A stretch of 5,195 nucleotides of DNA from an uncultured Propionibacteriaceae bacterium. Its GTDB lineage: Bacteria > Actinomycetota > Actinomycetes > Propionibacteriales > Propionibacteriaceae. The DNA is taken from contig CALMAD010000309.1 of the NCBI GenBank assembly GCA_937859105.1, positions 1 to 5,195 of the forward strand, written 5' to 3'. Numbering within the stretch: position 1 is the stretch's first letter; every line of letters begins with the position of its first letter. Positions 1 through 4,714 of the stretch are shown here, piece after piece. Under the pieces are notes generated by a model. It was not told the origin of the DNA. It did no database searches and saw nothing but the letters and a program-made list of their open reading frames with translations. A program made the position numbers and the translations under genes.

Positions 1-1
1 A

Positions 2-793
2 CCTTTGGTCGAGCATGGCTTCCGTGATGCGAGCAGCGACCCAGCGCAGGTCGAGGCGTGGTGGCGGCGGTGGCCGTCCGCGAACATCGGCGTGCCGACC
101 GGTGCCGCGTCCGGGGTGGAGGTCGTCGATGTGGACCGGAAGGCGGGCGGGCACGGGTTTAGTGCGTTCGGGTGTGCCCGCCGAGCTGGGCTGACCGAGG
201 GGTGGGTGGGGCTGGTGCGCACACCGTCGGGCGGGATGCACGCCTACTACCGGGCCGATCCTGACCGACCGCAACCGTCCTGGCAAGCCGCCCGCGCTCG
301 GATCGACTTCCGTGGCGAGGGCGGTTACGTGATCGTGCCGCCATCCGTGGTCGTCACCGATGGCCGCCGAGCCTCGTACGTGCTCACCGGCGGCCCCGAC
401 CGGGACACGCGGCCGGTGGATGCGGGGGCATTGCGCGATTTCCTCGACCCGCGCCCCCGGCAGTCGGCCTTCCGCTCGGGTGGAGTCTCGCGGACGGAGG
501 ACGCGGTGCGGCTGGCGGGCTGGGTGGCCGCGCTCGGGGAAGGCGAACGCAACCGTGGCTTGTTCTGGGCGGCGTGCCGGCTCGCGGAAGCTGGCGCACC
601 CCCGGCGTCAGCGCTGGACGTGCTGGGGCCGGCGGGCGAGCGTGCGGGGCTGCCGCCGCGGGAGGTGTTCGTTACGATCCGTTCCGCCTACCGCACGACC
701 CACGCCACACCGAGGCCTGCGTCGGCGGGCGGAGGTGGGCACGACGAGATACCGCGCCGGCCGGTGCGCGACAGTAGCCGGGTGCTCTCATGA
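2..793 (+). CDS. Primase-polymerase (Prim-Pol domain) protein, 5'-truncated by window edge
   Basis: Archaeo-eukaryotic primase superfamily protein (bifunctional DNA primase/polymerase N-terminal family), expected to make primers or extend DNA during replication of a plasmid or integrative element. The reading frame is open to the left edge and begins PLVEHGF, a typical interior Prim-Pol segment (compare P-hGF-DA-xD, then AWWRRWPxANIGVPTG). The TTG at 5-7 is therefore not the start and some N-terminal residues are missing. Visible catalytic elements: the metal-binding DVD (Asp codons at 128-130 and 134-136), the SGGMH motif with its histidine at 239-241, and the D-F-R-G-x-G-Y-h-h-PPS block at 305-346. 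A second conserved block (EGERNRGLFWAACRLAE, 539-589) is typical of the C-terminal part of actinobacterial members. No helicase domain is attached; the tail is Gly/Arg-rich and probably disordered. The stop overlaps the next gene's start by 4 bp (ATGA). The family call is secure; the exact role in the element is inferred. Confidence 0.9.
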   Translation, partial: PLVEHGFRDASSDPAQVEAWWRRWPSANIGVPTGAASGVEVVDVDRKAGGHGFSAFGCARRAGLTEGWVGLVRTPSGGMHAYYRADPDRPQPSWQAARARIDFRGEGGYVIVPPSVVVTDGRRASYVLTGGPDRDTRPVDAGALRDFLDPRPRQSAFRSGGVSRTEDAVRLAGWVAALGEGERNRGLFWAACRLAEAGAPPASALDVLGPAGERAGLPPREVFVTIRSAYRTTHATPRPASAGGGGHDEIPRRPVRDSSRVLS

Positions 794-1452
794 TTCCCGG
801 CCGTCCCCGTCCCGGCGGGAAGCTCGCGGTGGGGACGGCCCTAGCCGGAACGGTGCTGATCGCTGCCGGCGCGTTCTGGCTCTCCTTCACCGCCCTGGCA
901 GACCTCGCCCGCCGTTCCGGGATCGACACCGCGCAGGCGTGGGCGTGGCCCGTCATCGTTGACGGCCTGATCGTCGTTGCCACCGTCGCCGTGGTCGCCC
1001 TCGCTGGGCTCCGCGCGGCGTGGTATCCGTGGGTGCTGCTGGCCGGCGGTGCGCTCATCTCGGTCACCGCGAACGCGCTGCACGCCGTCGTCGCCGCCGA
1101 CGCGGACGTGCCCGGCGTGCTCGCCGCCTGTGTCGCCGCGGTGCCACCGCTGGTGCTGCTCGCCTCCACCCACCTCACCGTCGTCCTCATCCGTTCTCGC
1201 CTCGCCGAACCTGCCGACAATGATGCCGCGGAACCGGGTGGCATCAGGGCAGTGCCCGAGGAGTCCACACCTGAGGTGCCCGCGCCGGCGGGCCGGCGGG
1301 TGGTCGCGGCGCGGTTGCGGGAGGAGGGCTGGTCGAACAAGGCGATCGCCCGGCACCTGTCGGTTGCCCCCTCGACGGTGGGCCGCTGGTTCGCCGCGCC
1401 CGTCGGTGCACCTGTTGAGCAGGAGGAGTCCCGGAAGGAGCTGACCGCATGA
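790..1452 (+). CDS. DUF2637-type membrane protein with C-terminal helix-turn-helix
   Basis: A 220-residue integral membrane protein. Four hydrophobic segments lie at about residues 12-34, 50-72, 79-100 and 108-135. They carry the sequence style of the DUF2637 family (AFWLSFTALADLA, WPVIVDGLIVVATVAVVAL, YPWVLLAGGALISVTANALH, VPPLVLLASTHL). A charged Pro/Glu-rich linker (about 138-168) joins them to a helix-turn-helix at 170-202 (RRVVAARLREEGWSNKAIAR, then HLSVAPSTVGRWFA), which would sit in the cytoplasm and could bind DNA. From memory, DUF2637 proteins are frequent on actinobacterial plasmids and integrative elements, and some are linked to plasmid spread (Spd-like); the function here is inferred. 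The ATG at 790 overlaps the Prim-Pol stop with no clear Shine-Dalgarno, so it is probably translated by coupling. Its own stop overlaps the next ATG in the same way. An alternative role is a membrane-tethered transcription regulator. Confidence 0.85.
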   Translation: MIPGRPRPGGKLAVGTALAGTVLIAAGAFWLSFTALADLARRSGIDTAQAWAWPVIVDGLIVVATVAVVALAGLRAAWYPWVLLAGGALISVTANALHAVVAADADVPGVLAACVAAVPPLVLLASTHLTVVLIRSRLAEPADNDAAEPGGIRAVPEESTPEVPAPAGRRVVAARLREEGWSNKAIARHLSVAPSTVGRWFAAPVGAPVEQEESRKELTA

Positions 1453-1880
1453 ACGAGACCACCATGACGCCGCGCACCGCCATCCGCCCTGTCGAGGACC
1501 GCGACACCCGCACGGCGGGGACCGAGGCGGATGAGGCATCGGCGCTCGCTCGCCACAAGGACCCGTCGGTGACGGGGAAGGACGCTGCCGGTGTCGCCGG
1601 GACAAAGAAGGCCCGCGGTGTGGAGTGGGTGCGGCCCTCCGATCTGTTGGCGTCTCGTTCGGCTCGGGTGGCGGGGCGGGGTATCGACTTCCAGGCCGAG
1701 CTCGTCCGTCGCAGCCGCCGCGTCCCCGTGCGGGCGGTGCGGGCGACCGGTCGCGGGATCACGAAGACCGGTGTCGCGATGAGCGAACGCGCAGGGAAGC
1801 TGCCGCCGGTGACCGCGTTCGGGCGCGGGGCTGGGGAGCGGCACTCGTGGGTGTCGCGGTCCGGGATCGGGTTGGGGTGA
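1449..1880 (+). CDS. Small basic conserved-type hypothetical protein
   Basis: I do not recognise a named family for this 143-residue protein. The ATG at 1449 overlaps the previous stop (ATGA) and has a good AAGGAG at 1435-1440, 8 bp upstream, so this start is well supported. The first 45 or so residues are polar, charged and probably disordered. The middle (about 57-95, beginning RGVEWVRPSDLLASRSARVA) looks like the ordered core and is predicted helical and strongly basic. The tail is Gly/Arg/Ser-rich. There is no signal peptide or membrane segment. The high Arg content and the position between a DUF2637 protein and a ParB-like gene would suit a nucleic-acid-binding accessory of transfer or maintenance, but that is only context. 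G+C-biased third positions and tight coupling argue that it is a real gene. The long antisense frame across this region is a shadow. Confidence 0.75.
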   Translation: MNETTMTPRTAIRPVEDRDTRTAGTEADEASALARHKDPSVTGKDAAGVAGTKKARGVEWVRPSDLLASRSARVAGRGIDFQAELVRRSRRVPVRAVRATGRGITKTGVAMSERAGKLPPVTAFGRGAGERHSWVSRSGIGLG

Positions 1881-1963
1881 CATAGGCCATGCGCGTCCCT
1901 GTTGCACCGGCGAGCATGACGGCTGGGGGACGCGTGCGCACCTGCTGTTCAGGAGGTGCCGGA
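1881..1963 (+). promoter_or_regulatory. Intergenic leader with short inverted repeat
   Basis: This 83-bp gap separates the first three coupled genes from the next pair. It contains an exact 8-bp inverted repeat, CGCGTCCC (1892-1899) and GGGACGCG (1927-1934). As RNA this could extend inward with CCGGC (1907-1911) against GCUGG (1922-1926). There is no T-run after the repeat, so it is not a standard intrinsic terminator. No convincing -10/-35 pair was seen. It may hold a leader structure or operator for the downstream genes, but in such G+C-rich DNA an 8-bp repeat can arise by chance. Confidence 0.3.
1951..1956 (+). promoter_or_regulatory. Ribosome binding site AGGAGG that sets the start at 1964
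   Basis: A perfect AGGAGG lies 7 bp before the ATG at 1964. The same frame stays open back to an ATG at 1889 and passes another ATG at 1916, but neither has a comparable site, and the extra residues (Cys/Gly/Val-rich) look non-coding. The 1964 start is therefore preferred. Confidence 0.85.
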
Positions 1964-2833
1964 ATGACACACGCACGCACCCGCACCGAGGGGCGGGATC
2001 GTTTCGAGGACTCGGAGGAGCTGCGCGCCCTCCTCAACAGACTCCACGAGGCCGGCAAAGGCGCGTGGCGGAACGACCCGGAGGCTGCCGCGCTGATGCG
2101 GCACGCGGCTGACAAGTACGCCGCCCTGGCTCGCAAGCACGGCCTGGACCCGTGGGAGGCCGCGTCGGCGGCGTTCGAGGCGATGCGGGGCGCCGCCACG
2201 AGGCGGGCGGATGATCCGTGGGCGGTGGTGACCCGTGCGGTGCAGGTAACCTGCATCGGCGAGGAGCGCGGCAACGGGCTGCTGTGCTCCGTGCACCAGG
2301 CCCGCCGCCCGAGGTATTCGGTGTTCCATGACGCGGAGCGGTTCAGCGACCGGGAGAACCCGCTGCCCGACTACCACCCCGCGTTCCACGCCGACCCCTT
2401 CACCGACGACGTCCCCGACGATCCCGGCGAGGACGAGGAGCTGCTGCTGGAGCGGACGATGAACGTGGGTTCGGCGGTGGAGGACACGATCGCGTTCCTG
2501 ACTCGGCTGGGATGGGACCCGGCGACAGCACGCGCGGCGGTGGAGTACATCACCGGGCGGCTTGCCGAGTCCGTGTCTCGGGCGTCGGCATTCGAGGTCC
2601 TGCGCCGCGACCGGCAAGCCCGCGCCCTCCTGGACCTGCCCGGCACCTCCTGGACGACCCTGCTGCGGCTTGTGCTCGGCAACCCGGACCCCGCCCTCGC
2701 CCACACGAATGCCGGCCGGGGCCTGCTGGTGCGGCTACTGATCGGGGAACCGTTGCGGGCGCTGCTGCGTGATGACGACCTCGTACTCACCGCGGGCCTT
2801 GCCGCACCCGATACCGGGGGTGGTCACCCGTGA
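1964..2833 (+). CDS. Hypothetical protein with weakly sigma-like N-terminal half
   Basis: A 289-residue soluble protein of unrecognised family. The start is fixed by AGGAGG at 1951-1956. Residues 40-105 are helical (AAALMRHAADKYAALARKHG, then LDPWEAASAAFEAMR, then ADDPWAVVTRAVQ, then ERGNGLL). This pattern of an acidic/aromatic helix, a D-x-W segment and a basic helix resembles the fold pattern of sigma-70 region 2, as in ECF-like proteins, but no diagnostic motif proves it. An acidic, Pro-rich linker follows at about 134-163. A second helical domain (about 165-275) contains GWDPATARAAVEYITGRLAE and a short segment, RASAFEVLRRD, that could be part of a helix-turn-helix. There is no signal peptide or membrane segment. 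The stop overlaps the GTG start of the parB-like gene (GTGA), so the two are probably made together, and a regulator or DNA-binding partner of the ParB-like protein is a reasonable guess. A short palindrome lies inside the gene at 2241-2255. Confidence 0.8.
   Translation: MTHARTRTEGRDRFEDSEELRALLNRLHEAGKGAWRNDPEAAALMRHAADKYAALARKHGLDPWEAASAAFEAMRGAATRRADDPWAVVTRAVQVTCIGEERGNGLLCSVHQARRPRYSVFHDAERFSDRENPLPDYHPAFHADPFTDDVPDDPGEDEELLLERTMNVGSAVEDTIAFLTRLGWDPATARAAVEYITGRLAESVSRASAFEVLRRDRQARALLDLPGTSWTTLLRLVLGNPDPALAHTNAGRGLLVRLLIGEPLRALLRDDDLVLTAGLAAPDTGGGHP
2241..2255. repeat. 15-bp palindrome (7-bp arms, central A) inside coding sequence
   Basis: TGCAGGT (2241-2247) and ACCTGCA (2249-2255) are exact reverse complements around A2248. 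In the coding frame the site includes the Val codon GTA (2246-2248), unusual beside the G/C-ending codons around it. One repeat of this size could occur by chance in a window of this length, so a protein-binding role is only possible. Confidence 0.4.
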
Positions 2834-3927
2834 GCTCCCCGCAAGATGGGCACATCGAGCTGGAACGTGCGGTGGATTCCATCGGCGTCGGCCGCCGGCA
2901 CCGGCAGGACTACGGCGATCTGGCGCCGTTGGTCGAGTCGATTCGCCGCAACGGCTTGTGGCAACCAATCGCGATCACCCTCGACGGGCATCTCATCTGC
3001 GGCGCACGCCGGCTGGCGGCGATCAAACTGCTCGGGTGGAAGACCGTCAAAGTGTGGGTGCGGTCCGGTGTCTCGGACCGGCTCGGGCAGCTCCTCGCGG
3101 AACAGGACGACAACCTGCTGCACAAGCCGCTGACCCAGTTCGAGGCCGCCGCCCTCTACCGCGAGCTCAAGGCGCTCCTCACCGAGGGGGCAACGCTCCG
3201 ACAGGACGCCACCCGGTTCCACGCCGCCGACGATGCCGGAGAGGACGGTGCCGTTAAATTAACGGCACCGTGGGACACGACCCCGGGCGAGGCCGCGGTG
3301 CAGGCCGCGCAGATGGTCACCGGCCGCGACTCCCACACCACGCTGGAGCGCATCGGCCGCCTCGAACGCCTCGCCGCCGACCCCTCCCAACCCGAGTCCG
3401 TACGCATCCGCGCGGCGGAGGAGGTCGAGCAGATCAAGGCCGGCGGCAGCGTCTATCCCTCCCATCTGCGCATCAACGCCGAACTCTCCCTCGCCGAGCT
3501 CGACCAGATCGCCGCCGACCCCACCCGGCCCGCCGAGCTGCGCGAGCAGGCCCGCACCGAGGCGGCAGCCGTGCGTCACGCGGAGCGTGAGGCTCGGGCA
3601 GCGGAGCTGGAGGAGCTGGCGCAGGCGGCGCTCGCCCGCGTGAAGGCCGCGAAGAAGACCGGCCGGAAACCCCGCCGCCCCGCGCTGACCGCCGTCGAGA
3701 CTCAAGGCGAGCCGGTGCCATTCCCGCTGACCGTGTTCGTCGCCGTCTGGGACGACCTCGCCGAATGGTGGCTGCACCACAACCCGGAGATCGTCGGCCC
3801 GGCACTGACCGAGGAGCAATGGTCCCAGTTCGAGCAAACCGTCGCCGGCACCGTCACCTTCGCTGACGCCGCCCGTGCCGCCCGTGCCGCCCGCCGGGCA
3901 CCGGAGCACAGCGAGCACATCGCCTGA
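2830..3927 (+). CDS. ParB/Spo0J-like partition protein
   Basis: A 365-residue protein with an N-terminal ParB/sulfiredoxin-like domain at about residues 15-110. In order it shows SIRRNGLWQPIAIT (30s to 50), the nucleotide-binding box DGHLICGARRLAAIKLLGW (52-70, with GARR in place of the more common GERR), and AEQDDNLLHKPLTQFEAAAL (90-109), matching the ExEN-L-x-x-L-T-x-x-E-A box. ParB proteins bind centromere-like DNA, and known members load as CTP-dependent clamps. After the N-terminal domain, the usual helix-turn-helix is hard to see. Instead there is a loop (131-152) encoded by a 27-bp palindrome, then VTGRDSHTTLERIGRLERLA and two copies of an (L/I)AADPxxP-R-A-E motif (181-200 and 227-246). 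A charged coiled-coil-like stretch follows (236-280), then an aromatic segment (297-336) and an AAR repeat tail (347-356). The GTG start overlaps the preceding stop, with a weak G-rich site at 2816-2823. No ParA is in the window, so a role in regulation or transfer rather than classical partition is possible. Confidence 0.88.
   Translation: MSSPQDGHIELERAVDSIGVGRRHRQDYGDLAPLVESIRRNGLWQPIAITLDGHLICGARRLAAIKLLGWKTVKVWVRSGVSDRLGQLLAEQDDNLLHKPLTQFEAAALYRELKALLTEGATLRQDATRFHAADDAGEDGAVKLTAPWDTTPGEAAVQAAQMVTGRDSHTTLERIGRLERLAADPSQPESVRIRAAEEVEQIKAGGSVYPSHLRINAELSLAELDQIAADPTRPAELREQARTEAAAVRHAEREARAAELEELAQAALARVKAAKKTGRKPRRPALTAVETQGEPVPFPLTVFVAVWDDLAEWWLHHNPEIVGPALTEEQWSQFEQTVAGTVTFADAARAARAARRAPEHSEHIA
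3245..3271. repeat. 27-bp perfect palindrome within the parB-like gene (candidate binding site)
   Basis: ACGGTGCCGTTAA (3245-3257) and TTAACGGCACCGT (3259-3271) are exact reverse complements around A3258. The core TTAAATTAA is a sharp AT island in G+C-rich DNA. The reading frame runs through it (Asp-Gly-Ala-Val-Lys-Leu-Thr-Ala-Pro) using GTT, AAA and TTA, codons that surrounding sequence avoids; TTA3259-3261 is the only TTA codon I saw in the gene. Thirteen-base arms are far beyond chance in 5 kb. It could be a parS-like site for the protein that contains it, another protein's operator, a transfer or single-strand replication signal, or an mRNA hairpin (11-bp stem, 5-nt AAAUU loop). No T-run follows, so a terminator is unlikely. 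Confidence 0.8.
3868..3894 (+). repeat. Three tandem 9-bp units encoding Ala-Ala-Arg
   Basis: GCCGCCCGT, GCCGCCCGT and GCCGCCCGC follow one another in frame near the 3' end of the parB-like gene and give three Ala-Ala-Arg units. This is a slippage-prone microsatellite in a basic C-terminal tail, so copy number may differ between relatives. Confidence 0.7.
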
Positions 3928-3964
3928 CCCGCGATGTTTCCTGGGGCGGGGTGTGCACCTTCCT

Positions 3965-3985
3965 GGCGACCACTTACCTGTCGCC
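3965..3985 (+). promoter_or_regulatory. Small inverted repeat upstream of the VirB8-like gene
   Basis: GGCGAC (3965-3970) and GTCGCC (3980-3985) form a possible 6-bp stem with a 9-nt loop, in the 74-bp gap (3928-4001) after the parB-like gene. It ends 5 bp before the ribosome binding site and has no T-run. It may affect translation of the next gene or be chance. No clear promoter was recognised in this gap. Confidence 0.25.
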
Positions 3986-3989
3986 TTCT

Positions 3990-3996
3990 GGGAGGA
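3990..3996 (+). promoter_or_regulatory. Ribosome binding site GGGAGGA that sets the start at 4002
   Basis: GGGAGGA ends 5 bp before the ATG at 4002. An in-frame GTG at 3951 would add 17 residues that run across the inverted repeat and this site. The ATG start instead yields a short basic N-terminus leading directly into a membrane helix, as expected for a single-pass protein. Confidence 0.8.
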
Positions 3997-4001
3997 CCCG
4001 C

Positions 4002-4697
4002 ATGGACCTCGCCACCCCTGCTGATCGCCGTCGTCGCCGTCTGCTGATCGCCACGATCGCGGGCGGCATCGTGCTGCTCTTGCTGGTCGGTGTCGGCATC
4101 TACGGGCTGCTGCGCGGCCCCGCACCCCGCACCGGCACCACACCCACAGACCCGCCGAGCTCCACCCTGACCGCTCCACCACCCGGGTCGTCCAGAGAGG
4201 GGCCGGTGGCGGTGCCGCAGGTCGGTGGCCCGGAGACGTTCGCTCGTGCGGTCGCCGGCGCGCTGTTCACCTGGGACACGACCACCGGTCACAGCCCCTC
4301 GGACAATGCGCAGATGCTCGCGGATGTCGCCGCCGATGAGGAGGCGGATGCGCTGGCTGGGGATGTGCGGGCCTATCTGCCGACCGTGGAGGCCTGGGGG
4401 CAGCTCCGCCCGTACCAGACCCGCCAATGGCTCACCATCGACGCCGTGGTCGTCCCGGATGCGTGGGCGACGGCGGTCGCGCAGGCGGCGCCGGGGCAGA
4501 TTCCCGCAGGGACCGTCGCGTACACGATCGACGGGACCCGGCACAGGGACGGCACCTGGGGCACCGAACCGGTGGAGGCGTCCCGGCCGGTGTCGTTCAC
4601 CGTGTTCGCGGTCTGCACGCCCCCGGTCCCCGGTCGAGGCAGTCCGGAGCTGTGTGAGCTGCTGCGGCTCTCCCAACTCGACAACCCCCTGCGATAG
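4002..4697 (+). CDS. Single-pass membrane protein, possible VirB8/TcpC-like conjugation component
   Basis: A 231-residue protein with the topology of a membrane-anchored conjugation protein. A short Arg-rich N-terminus (DRRRRR, 8-13) is followed by one hydrophobic helix (about 14-37). A Pro/Thr/Ser-rich linker comes next (about 40-72), then a compact domain to the C-terminus that would lie outside the membrane. That domain starts with an ETFARAVAGALFTWDTTTG segment and contains LRPYQTRQWLTIDAVVVPDA (135-154). It ends with two cysteines (205 and 218) that could form a disulfide. The arrangement matches VirB8/TcpC-like proteins with an NTF2-like fold, which help assemble the mating channel, but this is judged from layout and neighbours and not from a diagnostic motif. 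The next gene, a secreted cell-wall hydrolase, starts 17 bp later, which supports a type IV secretion operon. If not VirB8-like, it is a membrane-anchored exported protein of unknown role. Confidence 0.82.
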   Translation: MDLATPADRRRRRLLIATIAGGIVLLLLVGVGIYGLLRGPAPRTGTTPTDPPSSTLTAPPPGSSREGPVAVPQVGGPETFARAVAGALFTWDTTTGHSPSDNAQMLADVAADEEADALAGDVRAYLPTVEAWGQLRPYQTRQWLTIDAVVVPDAWATAVAQAAPGQIPAGTVAYTIDGTRHRDGTWGTEPVEASRPVSFTVFAVCTPPVPGRGSPELCELLRLSQLDNPLR

Positions 4698-4714
4698 ACG
4701 AGGCGGTGCTTGTC

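Noticed and set aside
1743..1754. 12-bp palindrome GCGACCGGTCGC in the small basic gene
   Set aside because: Six-bp GC-rich arms are expected by chance in this composition, and ordinary Arg/Gly codons explain the sequence.
1889..1963. N-terminal extension of the 1964 gene from ATG 1889
   Set aside because: It has no good ribosome binding site, whereas AGGAGG stands 7 bp before ATG 1964. The extension would also place that site within coding sequence.
672..1976. Long minus-strand open frame (434 codons) across three genes
   Set aside because: It lies antisense to three well-supported coding regions with family motifs and coupled starts. Its composition (Arg/Pro/Ser/Ala-rich) is typical of a shadow frame in G+C-rich DNA.
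3246..3270. The large palindrome as an intrinsic terminator
   Set aside because: It lies in frame in the middle of an intact gene and no T-run follows it.
3951..4001. GTG start at 3951 for the VirB8-like gene
   Set aside because: GGGAGGA lies just before ATG 4002, and the ATG start gives the expected short basic tail before the membrane helix.
3259..4676. Two long minus-strand open frames opposite the parB-like and VirB8-like genes
   Set aside because: They are antisense to genes with recognisable domains and good ribosome sites, and their translations are low-complexity without domain signals.
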